DNA of 64,000 nucleotides from Streptomyces sp. NBC_00554 (GCF_041431135.1 NZ_CP107799.1:4216001-4280000), one strand, 5' to 3'. Shown: positions 23,045 to 32,578, counted from the first letter of the stretch. Translations and numbers: made by a program. The notes: generated from the sequence alone by a model not told the origin.

Positions 23045-24354
23045 CCCCAACTCCCGCTGCCCGGAAGCCGATAGCCCTGCGCGATGAGGTCGTCGAGGCA
23101 CGCTATGGGCGCGTGCGGGACGATCCGGCCGTCCGGGGCCTCGGCGAACACCTCGCTGGACAGCACGCGTCCGTCGACGCCGTTGACCTCGCGGACGGAG
23201 GTCACCATGCGCTGGAGGCGGCCGCCGGTCTCGTAGTCGTTGCGCCGCTGGATGAAGACGACGAAGTTCACCGCGCCCGCGATGAGCATCTGGCTGGCCT
23301 CGATCGGCAGCCCTTCCTTGGCCTGGAGGGCGTACGTGGAGATGCGGTTGAAGACCTCGCTGGAGCTGTTCGCGTGGATCGTGGACAGCGAACCGTCGTT
23401 GCCCTGCGACATCGCGTTGAGCATCGTCACGATCTCGTCGCCGAGGACCTCACCGACGATGACGCGTGAGGGGTTCATACGCAGCGACCGCCGCACCAAC
23501 TCGGCCATGGAGATGGTGCCTTGGCCCTCGGAGTTGGGGAGGCGCTCTTCGAAGGCCACCACATTGGGGTGGAGCTCGGCGAAGGTGTCGAGCCCAAGTT
23601 CCAGGGCGCGTTCGACGGTGATGAGGCGCTCGTGCGGCGGGATCTCGTTGGCGAGAGCGCGCAGGAGGGTCGTCTTACCGGAGTTCGTGGCGCCCGCGAT
23701 CATGATGTTCTTGCGCGCGCGGACCGCGCACGCGAGGAAGTGCGCGACCTCGGGCGAGATCGTCCCGTTGCCGACCAGGTCGGACACGAACACCTTGCCC
23801 ATGCGCGCGCGACGGATGGACAGCGCGGGCCGACGCGTCACGTCCATGACGGCGGACAGTCGCGAACCGTCCGGAAGCCGCAGGTCGAGCTGGGGGTTGG
23901 CGGAGTCGAAGGGCCGGGAGGAGAGACCGGAGTACGCACCGAGGATCTGGATGAGCTCGACCAGCTCGTCGTCGCTCTCGGCGACGGGGTCGCCCTTGAC
24001 CTCGCTGCCGTCCGCGTAACCGACGAAGACCTGGTCGAACCCGTTGATGTCGATGTTCTCGACCTCGGGGTTGTCGAGCAGCGGCTGCAGGCGCCCGACG
24101 CCGAAGAGCGCGGCGTGCACGGCGGCCGCGTACTGCTCCTCGGTCTCGGCGTCGAGGGGCGTACGGCCGAGGTTGATCTCGGTGCGCGCGTAGTCCTCGA
24201 GTATCTGAGCGATGACGGCGCGCGCGTAGTGCCGTTCGTCCTCGTTGGACATCGGCGTGACGCCGCGGACCTGGTCCTCGCGGCGCTGTTCGGAGATACG
24301 GTCACCGGCGTCCTGCCGGAACCGCTTGACCAGCTGGTGGTCGACGGCGGTCAT
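23041..24354 (-). CDS. tadA: TadA/CpaF pilus assembly ATPase
   Basis: Secretion ATPase of 437 residues that powers pilus extension. Walker A GATNSGKTT is at residues 221-229 (Lys227). The Asp box segment, the Walker B-like VIVGEVLGDE and the His-box STIHANS follow in normal order, and the N-terminal part has the CpaF pattern VENIDINGFDQVFV. It overlaps both neighbours by four bases. All catalytic residues are present. Confidence 0.94.
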   Translation of the reverse strand: MTAVDHQLVKRFRQDAGDRISEQRREDQVRGVTPMSNEDERHYARAVIAQILEDYARTEINLGRTPLDAETEEQYAAAVHAALFGVGRLQPLLDNPEVENIDINGFDQVFVGYADGSEVKGDPVAESDDELVELIQILGAYSGLSSRPFDSANPQLDLRLPDGSRLSAVMDVTRRPALSIRRARMGKVFVSDLVGNGTISPEVAHFLACAVRARKNIMIAGATNSGKTTLLRALANEIPPHERLITVERALELGLDTFAELHPNVVAFEERLPNSEGQGTISMAELVRRSLRMNPSRVIVGEVLGDEIVTMLNAMSQGNDGSLSTIHANSSSEVFNRISTYALQAKEGLPIEASQMLIAGAVNFVVFIQRRNDYETGGRLQRMVTSVREVNGVDGRVLSSEVFAEAPDGRIVPHAPIACLDDLIAQGYRLPGSGSWG

Positions 24355-25214
24355 CGGCCGGCTCCGGCGGCGGGCTGTCCGTGCGGTCCGGGGACCTGGC
24401 CGTGCGCGGGTACGGCCCAGGCGGCGCCGTACTGCTGGTACAGGTCCGCGGTGACCTTGCGGGCAGAGCGGATGAGCAGCGACTTGTCGAGCCGCCCGCG
24501 CTTGCGCCCGGCCAACTGGTCGGCGCCGGAGGGGTCTTCGGCCAGCGTCCCGACGACCCGTGCACCGGTCTGCGCCGCTACGAGCATGTCGTTGACCTGG
24601 TGGACGAGCTTGGCGGAGTCGCTCGGATCGGCGATCAGGATGACGCCGATGAGGGGGTTGGCGAGGGTGGCGGCGCCGCGCTGGCCGCCGTGCAGCTTGG
24701 CGGAGAGGGCCGCGGCCCGGTCCCGGACACGCGCGATCGCCTCCGGCTCCGTCCGCGACAGCAGCAGTACGAGGGCGGCGTGCGGGAAGAGTTCGACGGC
24801 GGGGGTGTCCCCGCTGATCCGGCCGCAGTCGGCGATGACGTCGGCGGGCGCGTGCGGGGAGTCGGCGAGCTGCGCGAAGGCGCGGCCCAGGGTGGGCCAC
24901 AGTCCGGCGAGCCCGGCGGCCTGCTCGGCGACACCGAGCCCGACGAGGACTTCGAGCCCGCCGCTCAACGGCTGCACGTGGTCCCAGAGTTGATCCGGTA
25001 CGAGGCCGCGGCGGGCCGTCGCCGCTATCGACAGCATGCCGGTGTTGGGGTTGAGCGGCCCACCGTGCGCGGCGGCGCTGCGGTACACGAGGTCGCCGCC
25101 GGCGGGGTCCGTCTCGGCGAGCAGGACCCGGCGGGGCCAGACGGCCGACAGGGCTACCGCGGCAGTGGTGACTCCGGGGGAACCCTTGTCGGCGGCGAGG
25201 GCGATGAGCGCCAT
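24351..25214 (-). CDS. tadZ: TadZ/CpaE-like P-loop protein
   Basis: A 287-residue member of the MinD/ParA fold that usually places the tad apparatus at its cellular site. The P-loop is altered to DKGSPGVTT, which keeps the signature Lys early in the loop, and the LLAETDPAGGDLVYR strand follows. No receiver domain precedes it, unlike longer CpaE proteins. A Pro/Gly-rich tail ends it. Gene overlap with tadA supports the assignment; ATP hydrolysis is uncertain. Confidence 0.82.
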   Translation of the reverse strand: MALIALAADKGSPGVTTAAVALSAVWPRRVLLAETDPAGGDLVYRSAAAHGGPLNPNTGMLSIAATARRGLVPDQLWDHVQPLSGGLEVLVGLGVAEQAAGLAGLWPTLGRAFAQLADSPHAPADVIADCGRISGDTPAVELFPHAALVLLLSRTEPEAIARVRDRAAALSAKLHGGQRGAATLANPLIGVILIADPSDSAKLVHQVNDMLVAAQTGARVVGTLAEDPSGADQLAGRKRGRLDKSLLIRSARKVTADLYQQYGAAWAVPAHGQVPGPHGQPAAGAGR

Positions 25215-25234
25215 GTCTCTTAACTCACTCGCCT

Positions 25235-25945
25235 TTAGTTGCCGGGGATGAGAACGAGGGCGACTTCGCCGGCTGCGGAGGCCTGAGTGACGGCGGCGGC
25301 GTCTGCGCTGTCCACGGTGAGGGTTACCGGGAGGTTGGTGCTGCTGATGGTGCTGTCCGACTCGTACTTGACCTTGCTGATCTCAGCCCTGTCGACGATC
25401 AGCGTGTTTCCGGCGCCTGTCGTGCTCGACGAGCTGTCGGTGGTGCCGCTGTCGCTGCCGACGCGGTAGACGGCCACGGTGTCACCCGCCTTGATGCCGT
25501 CGGGGTAGGTGCCTTCCTTGAGGGCGACGCCTACGGAGGCCTTGCCTGCGGGGATGGACTCGCCCACGGCGAACATCTGGCCCATGACGACCGTGTCCTT
25601 GTAGATCGTGGACTTGGCCTTGAGCTTCTTGAGGGCGTTCAGCTGGGACCACTCGACATAGTTGATACCGGTGTCTGCCGCGACCATGACCGAGGTCGTG
25701 TTGGTGCTGTTGACGGACTCCCCGGCCTCGATCTGCTGCGTCACCTTGATGACCTCGATACGGTCCCCGGCACGCAGCACCAGCATGGTCGCGCCCAGCG
25801 CGCCCACCAGGATCAGGAGCACCGCGAGAGCGGCAAGCGCGGGTTTGCGCTCGCGAGGCGGCGCGGGAAGGCGCTCGCCCATCGCCGGCTGAACCGGCGC
25901 CGCAGAACGGTGGTTGCCCGCCCCCGTACGCTCTTGGATCTTCAC
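25235..25945 (-). CDS. CpaB/RcpC-like SAF-domain protein
   Basis: First gene of the tad operon, 236 residues: a short cytoplasmic N-terminus, one helix (ALAVLLILVGALGATMLVL), then a SAF-type domain starting IEVIKVTQQIEAGESV, and a Ser-rich loop before a final beta segment. CpaB/RcpC proteins are wall-side parts of the pilus channel. The GTG at 25945 has GGGGAG at proper spacing; a longer frame upstream lacks one. The gap to tadZ is 20 bases. Confidence 0.82.
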   Translation of the reverse strand: MKIQERTGAGNHRSAAPVQPAMGERLPAPPRERKPALAALAVLLILVGALGATMLVLRAGDRIEVIKVTQQIEAGESVNSTNTTSVMVAADTGINYVEWSQLNALKKLKAKSTIYKDTVVMGQMFAVGESIPAGKASVGVALKEGTYPDGIKAGDTVAVYRVGSDSGTTDSSSSTTGAGNTLIVDRAEISKVKYESDSTISSTNLPVTLTVDSADAAAVTQASAAGEVALVLIPGN

Positions 25946-26402
25946 GCAACCGCTCCCCGTACACCCAAGGTGATTTCTACCAATTTCCGCGCCAACTGGG
26001 GCACTCCACCCCGGTCCGCCCTTGCCGGACGTACCGCCCGACCTGGCCAAATAGCCAGCGCTGAAGCGAGTGTCAAGCCATGGCACCGTATCAGCCGCAC
26101 ATAGGCCCCTCAAGGCGCGTTACAGCTCGCGGACCTCAGGGGGCTCGGCGTTATACAGCTGCAATGAGGGGCAGGACACGCCTTGTTGAGCACGGGGATC
26201 CGGGAGGCGGGGATGCTGTGCGGCAGCGAATTCGCTGCCGTGCTGCCGCGGGGGGATCGTTACGGGGTGTGCACGAGGCCTGCACGAGGTGCTCACGGGC
26301 GGGTCGGCGGGGCGGGGTGATCTTTCAGCCATGAGGGTGAGGAACGGGCCCCGGGGACCCTTCTCGTGCGCGGGACGGTCCCCGGCAGCCGACGAGTTCG
26401 CC
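25946..26402. other. Intergenic region with the tad promoter and recQ 3' side
   Basis: About 460 bases without a gene. It must hold the tad operon promoter (leftward) and receives the recQ transcript. Its one outstanding feature is the 20-base palindrome at 26221-26240. Confidence 0.45.
26221..26240. repeat. Perfect 20-base palindrome
   Basis: CGGCAGCGAATTCGCTGCCG is fully self-complementary with no loop bases. It lies about 160 bases past the recQ stop and about 280 upstream of the tad operon. There is no T-run beside it. It could be a dimeric regulator site or part of a terminator. Confidence 0.6.
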
Positions 26403-28076
26403 TCAGGAAACGGCCGTGAGCAGGTTCTTCTCCAGGATCACCGGCAGCGACAGAGTCCGGTAGCCCACCGAGGCGAACAGAACGGTGATCCGGCTCTCCT
26501 CGCCGCTGAGGACTTCGCCGTCACCCCACTGGGGGTGGTGGACCCTGGTGCCCGGCGGAAACGGGTGGTCGCGGCGCGTGGGTGAGGCGGTCCGGGGATG
26601 GTGCAGGCCCGGGACGCCGCCGGCGCCCGTGGGCCGCTGCTCGCACCTGTCGCAGTTGCCGCAGGGGCCGGGCAGCCGCTCGCCGAAGTAGCCGAGCAGG
26701 AACCGCCGTCGGCAGCCGGTGGTCTCGGCCAGGCCGCGCATCATGTCGACCCGGGAGCGTTCCATGCTCTCGTGGGCGATGCCCAACTCCACCGCCCGCG
26801 CGGCGACTTCATCGGCGTCGGCCCCGGGCACCGTGGCCACCTTTCCGCGCTCGGTGGTGAGGGCTCCGGCGCTCTCCAGGAGGTTGAGGACGGCGGTCAG
26901 CCTGCCGGCGGACAGGCCGGTCTCCTGCTGGAGTTCCGTCGGTGTCACCGCGGTCGCGTGGTCCCGCACCCGGCGGGCGACGTCCGCGATGGTGTCCGCG
27001 TCCGGGCGGCCGGTGGAGAAGAACTTCTGGAGGCCCAGATCCTCCGTGCGGTAGTGCAGGATCGCCCTGGAGGCCGCGCCGTCCCGGCCCGCCCGGCCTA
27101 TCTCCTGGTAGTAGGCGTCGAGCGACCCCGGCACCGAGGCGTGCAGCACGAACCGTACGTCGGGCTTGTCGATGCCCATGCCGAACGCCGACGTGGCCAC
27201 CACGACGTCCAACTCCCCGCCGAGAAAGCGGTCATGGACCACGCTGCGGTCGGCCGACCGGCTGCCCGCGTGGTAGGCGGCGGCGCTCAGGCCGAGTTCG
27301 CCCAGCTCGGCGGCGTACGCATCGGCGTCCTTGCGGGTGGCGACGTACACGATGCCCGGCTTGGGCTCGGCCGCCGCCCGCTCCACCACAGCTCGCCGCT
27401 TCGCCGAGTCGTCCTGGAAACGGATGACCTCCAGGCGGATGTTGGGCCGGTCGAACCCGGCCACCACTTCGCGGACCTTGCGCATGCCGAGCTGTTCGAC
27501 GATGTCGGCGCGCACCGGCGCCGCGGCGCTGGCGGTGAGGGCGAGGATCGGAGGACGCCCGATGCTCTCCGCCGCCTGCCGGAGCCTCAGGTAGTCCGGG
27601 CGGAAGTCGTGGCCCCAGGAGGACACGCACTGCGCCTCGTCCACGACGAAGAGAGACGGTCTCAGCGCGGACAGCCGCTCGACCACGTCCTGCTTGGCCA
27701 GTTGCTCCGGGGCCAGGAACAGGAACCGGGCCGTTCCGTCACTCACGCTTTCCCATGCCTGCTGGTTCTGAGCCTTGGACATGGACGAGTTGACCGCGAC
27801 GGCGGCGGTCCGGCCGCTGTTCCGCAGCAGTCCGGCGATCTGGTCCCGCTGGAGAGCGATCAGCGGTGACACGACGAGCGTCGGCCCGGCGAGCAGCATG
27901 CCCGGCACCTGGTACACCGCCGATTTGCCCGAGCCGGTAGGCATCACCACCATGGCGTCCCGACGGCCCATGACCGCTTTCATCGCGGTGAGCTGGCCGG
28001 GACGCAACGAGTCCCATCCGAAGACCTCCCGCGCGGCTCTGCGGAGACGGCGGGCGACGAACAGGCTGATCGGCAA
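26403..28076 (-). CDS. RecQ-family ATP-dependent DNA helicase
   Basis: A 557-residue 3'-5' DNA helicase. Motif I is MPTGSGKS (Lys51), motif II DEAQ where most RecQ have DEAH, motif VI YQEIGRAGRDG. The RecQ zinc ligands are seen in CRRRFLLGYFGERLPGPCGNCDRCE. There is no HRDC domain; instead a short C-terminal beta-barrel-like region (GTRVHHPQWGDGEVL) follows. The TTG at 28076 has GGGAG upstream. It stands alone and is probably an accessory helicase rather than the only RecQ of the genome. Confidence 0.9.
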   Translation of the reverse strand: MPISLFVARRLRRAAREVFGWDSLRPGQLTAMKAVMGRRDAMVVMPTGSGKSAVYQVPGMLLAGPTLVVSPLIALQRDQIAGLLRNSGRTAAVAVNSSMSKAQNQQAWESVSDGTARFLFLAPEQLAKQDVVERLSALRPSLFVVDEAQCVSSWGHDFRPDYLRLRQAAESIGRPPILALTASAAAPVRADIVEQLGMRKVREVVAGFDRPNIRLEVIRFQDDSAKRRAVVERAAAEPKPGIVYVATRKDADAYAAELGELGLSAAAYHAGSRSADRSVVHDRFLGGELDVVVATSAFGMGIDKPDVRFVLHASVPGSLDAYYQEIGRAGRDGAASRAILHYRTEDLGLQKFFSTGRPDADTIADVARRVRDHATAVTPTELQQETGLSAGRLTAVLNLLESAGALTTERGKVATVPGADADEVAARAVELGIAHESMERSRVDMMRGLAETTGCRRRFLLGYFGERLPGPCGNCDRCEQRPTGAGGVPGLHHPRTASPTRRDHPFPPGTRVHHPQWGDGEVLSGEESRITVLFASVGYRTLSLPVILEKNLLTAVS

Positions 28077-28201
28077 AGGGACTCCCGGAGCAGTTGTGCG
28101 CGGCCGGGACGGAACCGGACGGGCGGTGGTGGGTCTAGTGCCCGCCCCGGCCGGAAGCAGTCCGCCGTCGCCCGGCCAGAAGCCCGCCGGGGCTACTCCG
28201 G

Positions 28202-28849
28202 CTACTCCGCGAACCGGAACGTCGACGTGATCGCGTCGAAGATGTCGAAGAAGGAGTCCGCGAGATCCAGGACCTGGCTGCTCCCGGCGACGAGGGCGAC
28301 CTTGCCCTCCTGGCCCGGCACGGGGATGAAGGTTTGCATGAGTACCGCGCGGATGGTGCGGTTCAGCGCGTCGTCGGGTACGACGATGTCCTCGATGCCG
28401 TACGTCCGCGCGGCGGGACCAACGCCGGGGATGTCGACGGTGGTGACCTTGCGCCAGGCGTCGCCCTCCTTCTTGGCCTCGCGCACGGAGAGCTGGCCGG
28501 CCATCGTCTGGGGGTCGGTGGAGAGAGGCTCGCCGGTCTGTGAACGGCCGCCGACGATCGAGACGGTGACCGAGCCGGTGATCGGGGTGTCACCGCCGAA
28601 GGCTTCTGCCATGCAACCGCAGTACAGGGCACCGGACTTCCAGGCGTCGGCCGCGGCCTTCTGGAGGAACGCGGCATACGTGTCGCGGTACTTGGCCAAC
28701 TCCGGGTGCTGCTCCACCCGTTCGTTCACCATCCGCCGGATGGAGTCGTCACGCGACTCGGGCCGCACGTCGAACTCCCACCACGACTCCGGCACCTTGA
28801 TCCGAAAGCCGCCGCGCTCGATGGTGAGCGTCTCCATGTAGCGGGCCAT
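28202..28849 (-). CDS. Unknown protein of the four-member family near the T7SS locus
   Basis: A 215-residue protein of unknown function, probably cytoplasmic or exported without a signal peptide. Its C-terminal half shares a pattern with proteins at 40354, 41203 and 41754: V-x-I/L-P-G-V-G-P-A, then a strand ending IPVP, then a final F-x-x-I/M-F-x-x-x-x-S-x-x-R-F segment. The ATG follows AAGGGGA. It lies 12 kb from the other three members, next to recQ, so its tie to the secretion locus is by family only. Confidence 0.65.
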   Translation of the reverse strand: MARYMETLTIERGGFRIKVPESWWEFDVRPESRDDSIRRMVNERVEQHPELAKYRDTYAAFLQKAAADAWKSGALYCGCMAEAFGGDTPITGSVTVSIVGGRSQTGEPLSTDPQTMAGQLSVREAKKEGDAWRKVTTVDIPGVGPAARTYGIEDIVVPDDALNRTIRAVLMQTFIPVPGQEGKVALVAGSSQVLDLADSFFDIFDAITSTFRFAE

Positions 28850-29105
28850 GGTGTGTTCCCCTTTCCGTTCCTCTACCCCTGCGTGCGCGCGTACCCCTGC
28901 GTACGCCTGCTCGCCTGTTCGACTCGGGTCAGCCTACGAGGTGGCGGTGCCGGGCCCCGGTGCGGGCGCCCTCGACACGGCGCCGACGGAGGCGCCGAAG
29001 AGGACCGTCGCCTCGATCCGGTGAATTGCGACGGAAATGGGCCCGGCCGACGCTTCATGCCCCTTGGGTGAAGATCCACGACACCCGAGGCGAGCGGAAC
29101 AGCGA

Positions 29106-29477
29106 ATGCCGGAGCCACCAGCCCCTTACACGATCGAAGTCGAGCCGGAGGTGCGCGCCTGGCTGGAAACTCTCGCGTTGCAGGACCACCGTGCCGTCGA
29201 GCGCTTTGCAGATCGGCTCGCGGCCGAGGGTCCGGCGCTGCCTTTTCCCCTGGCCAGTCATCTGGGCGACGGTCTTCGGGAGTTGCGTATCGGCGCAATC
29301 CGGGTGACGTACTGGCTGGCTCCTGGAAGGAGAGCGGTGCTGCTCACCGTGTTCCGCAAGACAAGGATGCGTGAGACCGACGAGGTCCTGAAGGCACATC
29401 GGGCTCGGAAGCGGTGCGAGTCCGAGCACCCTCCGGCCAGTGAGCACGACGTCTACAGTAGAGGCGAGGAGGCCTGA
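29106..29477 (+). CDS. RelE/HigB-type toxin
   Basis: A 123-residue putative mRNA interferase of the RelE/ParE superfamily (phage Gp49/HigB type). Seen: YTIEVEPEVRAWLETL, a helix with FADRLAAEG, then GDGLRELRIGAIRVTYWL and VLLTVFRKTRMRETDEV, the strand-turn-strand core with basic residues that contact RNA. The antitoxin gene overlaps its end by one base (TGATG). The toxin gene comes first, as in HigBA pairs. The ribosome site before 29106 is weak; an in-frame start at 29037 would add 23 unlike residues. Confidence 0.8.
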   Translation: MPEPPAPYTIEVEPEVRAWLETLALQDHRAVERFADRLAAEGPALPFPLASHLGDGLRELRIGAIRVTYWLAPGRRAVLLTVFRKTRMRETDEVLKAHRARKRCESEHPPASEHDVYSRGEEA

Positions 29478-29785
29478 TGAGCAGCGGATACCACACCAGC
29501 TGGAAGGTCCCGCCGGAGCACCGCGAAGACCCGGAGTACCGCGCCGCGGGACGGCGGATGGACTTCGCCCAGGCGGTCTACGACCGGCGTGCCGCCCTGG
29601 GCTGGAGCACGGCCGAGCTGGCTCGCCGGGCAGATATGTCCGAGGAGGACATCGAGTCCATCGAGGAGAGCGGTGTCGATCCGACTCTTGAGTTGATCGA
29701 GCGACTTGCCGCCGCCCTTGAATCGGGTGCACGGATCGACCCGCGTACGACCCCCGAGTTCCGTTTCGAGGGCCACGCGGCCTGA
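29477..29785 (+). CDS. XRE-family antitoxin
   Basis: A 102-residue helix-turn-helix protein and partner of the toxin just upstream. The HTH is at about residues 50-75 (WSTAELARRADMSEEDIESIE), followed by TLELIERLAAALE, the usual last helices of the fold. It should neutralise the toxin and repress the pair from the short region before 29106. Translation is coupled through the one-base overlap. Confidence 0.85.
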   Translation: MSSGYHTSWKVPPEHREDPEYRAAGRRMDFAQAVYDRRAALGWSTAELARRADMSEEDIESIEESGVDPTLELIERLAAALESGARIDPRTTPEFRFEGHAA

Positions 29786-29891
29786 GACCCCCACTCGCGA
29801 CGACCTGGTACGAGCGAACCCTCCGCACTGCTCGCGCGAGCCCCACCCTGTCCTCACTCCCCGCGTCTGCGGCCTGATCCGCCGGACAGGT

Positions 29892-31193
29892 CTAGTGCCC
29901 GCCCGCCGAGCCGTCCACCTCTCCCCGGCCCTCCCAAGGCCGAGCAAGCCCCACCAGTGCGACTCCCGCCCCCGCAACTGCAATCAGCATGATGAGCGCC
30001 ATCGGCAGCGAGCTGTCCTCGCCGAACAGGCCGACGAGTGGGGAGGCGAGCGCGCCGAACAGGAACTGGCAGCCGCCGAGGAGTGCGGAGGCGGCGCCCG
30101 GGGCGGTGCGGCCCAGGGTCTGGCCGAGGCTCATGGTCGACGGGAAGACCATGCCGATGCCCGTCATGGTCACGAACAGCGTGGCCCAGGTGCCCGCGAG
30201 GGTCTCGCCGGCGGTGGTGACCAGGACGACCTGGGCGAGTGTTCCGAGCGCGGCCGTGCAGACGCCCGCCGTGAGGAGGGTGTTCAGGCGTACGCCGCGC
30301 GCCGCCAGCTTGGCGAAGAGGGCACCGGCGATGAGCATGCCGACGGCGTTGGAGGCGAAGATCAGCGAGTAGGTCGTCGACGAGACCCCGTGCAGGTTCT
30401 CGAAGACGAAACTCGATCCGCTGATGTACGCGAACATCGCCGCCGAGCAGAGGGCCAGGACAAGGACGTACCCCAGGAAGGTCCGGCGGCCGAACAGTTC
30501 CCCCATCGCACGGAAGGTGCTCGCGAGGCCGCCGGCCTGCCGACGCTCGGGCGGCAGTGTCTCCGGCACCTTCCGCAGTACGGCGAGCAGCATCGCGCCG
30601 CCCATGACGGTGAGCGCGACGAACACCGCGCGCCAGGTGGATACGGAGAGGATCGCGCCGCCGAGTACCGGTCCGGCGATGGGCGCCACGCCGAGGATCT
30701 GCGAGAGCAGCGCGAAGTAGCGGGGGATGTCCGCGCCGTGGAAGCGGTCCGTGAGCACCGCTCGCGCCAGGACCATGCCCGCCGCTCCCGCGACGCCCTG
30801 CAGGAAGCGGGTGCCGGTCAGGACGGTGACGTTCGGGGCGATGGCGCAGGCGAGGGAGAAGACGGCGAAGCCCGCGGTGCCCGATATGAGGAGCGTGCGG
30901 CGTCCGAGGCCGTCACTGATCGGGCCGATCAGCAGCTGTCCGACCACGAGCCCGGCCAGGAACGCGGTCATCGTCAGCTGCACGGCCGAACTGCTCGCGT
31001 GCAGCGAGTCGCCCATCGAGGGGAAGCCGGGGACGTACATGTCGGTGGCGAGGGGAGCGACGGCGGTGAGCGCCGCGAGGACCGCCACGAGGAGCGCGGC
31101 CTCGCGTTTCGACGGCTCGGCGTGGATGCGCGTGTCAGCGTGAGTGTCGGCGTCGTGGGGGACAGCGTTCTGACCGGGGGACGGGGCTACCAT
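29892..31193 (-). CDS. Bcr/CflA-type MFS drug exporter
   Basis: A 433-residue transporter with about twelve helices. The opening TAVAPLATDMYVPGFPSM and the loop 2-3 motif GPISDGLGRRTLL are those of the Bcr/CflA drug-proton antiporters. It is divergent from a MarR-type regulator across 77 bases that contain repeated operator-like elements, the common layout for a repressor and the pump it controls. The substrate is unknown. Confidence 0.9.
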   Translation of the reverse strand: MVAPSPGQNAVPHDADTHADTRIHAEPSKREAALLVAVLAALTAVAPLATDMYVPGFPSMGDSLHASSSAVQLTMTAFLAGLVVGQLLIGPISDGLGRRTLLISGTAGFAVFSLACAIAPNVTVLTGTRFLQGVAGAAGMVLARAVLTDRFHGADIPRYFALLSQILGVAPIAGPVLGGAILSVSTWRAVFVALTVMGGAMLLAVLRKVPETLPPERRQAGGLASTFRAMGELFGRRTFLGYVLVLALCSAAMFAYISGSSFVFENLHGVSSTTYSLIFASNAVGMLIAGALFAKLAARGVRLNTLLTAGVCTAALGTLAQVVLVTTAGETLAGTWATLFVTMTGIGMVFPSTMSLGQTLGRTAPGAASALLGGCQFLFGALASPLVGLFGEDSSLPMALIMLIAVAGAGVALVGLARPWEGRGEVDGSAGGH

Positions 31194-31205
31194 GGACTTA
31201 AAGGT

Positions 31206-31240
31206 AACCGATGGTTCACCGGTTAACGAATTTCACCGGT
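31206..31240. promoter_or_regulatory. Operator-like repeats between the exporter and MarR genes
   Basis: AACCG and CGGTT form an inverted repeat at 31206-31224, and TTCACCGGT occurs twice (31215 and 31232), 17 bases apart. They lie in the 77-base divergent promoter region, where a MarR dimer would be expected to bind. Confidence 0.55.
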
Positions 31241-31270
31241 AAAACAACTGGCCAACAAAGGGCGATCCGC

Positions 31271-31765
31271 ATGTCACTCTCGACCACCGACGTCCGCGCC
31301 CAGTGGGCCGCGCACAACCCGGGCCTCGACACGTCCCCGATGGAACTCATCGTCCTGCTCAAGCGCGTCACCGCGATGCTCGACCGCGCCATCGAGCCCC
31401 TCTACGACGGTGCCCCGCTCACCCCACCGGAAGTCGACATGCTCATCCCGCTCCGCCACGCGACCGAACCGGCCATCGCCCGCCGCCTCGCCCAGACGAT
31501 GGGCCTCTCCCGCGCAGGCGTCAGCAAAACCCTCGCCAAACTGGAAAAGCGCGGCTTCATCCAACGAACCCCCAACCCCGCCGACCGGCGCACGGCGCTG
31601 GTCACCATCACAACGGCGGGCGCGGAGGCCGTGGACGGCTTGTTCCCGCGCCAACTCGCCGCGGAGGTTGAGCTGTTGGCGGGACTCGGGGAGGACCGGA
31701 CGTGGGTCATGGGGGCGTTGGAGCGGTTGGCCGGGGTGATGGAGGGGCATTTGGGGCGGGGCTGA
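31271..31765 (+). CDS. MarR-family transcriptional regulator
   Basis: A 164-residue winged-helix regulator. The recognition helix region (LAQTMGLSRAGVSKTLAKLEKRGFI) and the wing (TPNPADRRTALVTITTAG) are typical MarR. It probably represses itself and the divergent exporter until a drug or metabolite binds. The ATG at 31271 is chosen; codons further up run into the operator repeats. Confidence 0.88.
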   Translation: MSLSTTDVRAQWAAHNPGLDTSPMELIVLLKRVTAMLDRAIEPLYDGAPLTPPEVDMLIPLRHATEPAIARRLAQTMGLSRAGVSKTLAKLEKRGFIQRTPNPADRRTALVTITTAGAEAVDGLFPRQLAAEVELLAGLGEDRTWVMGALERLAGVMEGHLGRG

Positions 31766-31900
31766 GCCGTTGCTCCGGGGGCCGTGGGTGGAGTCAATCG
31801 GGCGGCGCGAGCTGGGCCATTGGCCGGCTCGAAGACCCGACCTCGCCGCCCCCGGCTTCCTCTCCCTGCCCCGCCCCTCCTCCCTCCCCGGGTCGCTTCC

Positions 31901-32293
31901 TCAGCGATTCAGGTCCATGACCCCGACTCCGAGGCCCTCGTAAGCCTCGGGCGCAACGGTGGCGACGAGCGCTCCCTCGGGAAGCATCTGATTCGGCCGC
32001 GCGGCGTGCACAGCTGCGCCGACACCGAAGGAAACGCCGTCGCGGCACAGTTCAGCGATGGTCACAGCCATCGCGTAGTCATCGTCGATCAGGTGCATCA
32101 CGTCCACCAGCACACCGACATGACCAACAATCCCCGCACGCTCCCGCTCCGCCTCCAGCAGACACAGGACCGGCACCCACAGGCGCACATCCCCGCTGGC
32201 CGCTGCCGCATGAACGAGACCGGAGACCTGCTTATTGCCTCCCAGGGCGAGGAGAGTCGGAGCATCCAGGACGTAGTGCTCGGTCTCGCTCAA
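31901..32293 (-). CDS. PIN-like toxin of a toxin-antitoxin pair
   Basis: A 130-residue protein with the layout of a PIN-domain RNase: YVLDAPTLLAL at the start (first acidic residue), an acidic LLEAERER in the middle, and later DDDYAMAVTIAEL. The last acidic positions are hard to match, so it may be a divergent or weak member. The TTG start overlaps the antitoxin stop by four bases and follows GGAG. Pairing with a ribbon-helix-helix gene and a palindromic operator supports the toxin call. Confidence 0.65.
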   Translation of the reverse strand: MSETEHYVLDAPTLLALGGNKQVSGLVHAAAASGDVRLWVPVLCLLEAERERAGIVGHVGVLVDVMHLIDDDYAMAVTIAELCRDGVSFGVGAAVHAARPNQMLPEGALVATVAPEAYEGLGVGVMDLNR

Positions 32294-32571
32294 CGGGACG
32301 ACTCCGTCTCGGCGAGGGCGGCCCGATGCGCGGCGGTGGCCTCACGCATCTTGCGGCGCATCTCGGCGGACTCCTCGTCCGTCACGTAGTGCCCGAACCG
32401 CTCAGAGAGAAGGGAACGCGTGCGATCGGCCCGTTCCCTGATCTGATCCGGCGTGAGCGTCTGAGCCGCTATCTCCTGCATGAGAGCCCGCAGGCTGGTG
32501 CCACGCGCTTCGGCCACGGCGGCGAGCTGGTCACGGACTTCGGCGGGGACACGGATCATGACGTCAGACAT
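32290..32571 (-). CDS. Ribbon-helix-helix antitoxin
   Basis: A 93-residue protein with an N-terminal ribbon-helix-helix DNA-binding motif (DVMIRVPAEVRDQLAAVAEA, then GTSLRALMQEIAAQ) and a charged helical C-terminus that would cover the toxin. It is the first gene of the pair. The ATG at 32571 has no clear ribosome site and begins eight bases from the operator palindrome, so translation may be leaderless or very weak. Confidence 0.78.
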   Translation of the reverse strand: MSDVMIRVPAEVRDQLAAVAEARGTSLRALMQEIAAQTLTPDQIRERADRTRSLLSERFGHYVTDEESAEMRRKMREATAAHRAALAETESSR

Positions 32572-32578
32572 GCGGCGA

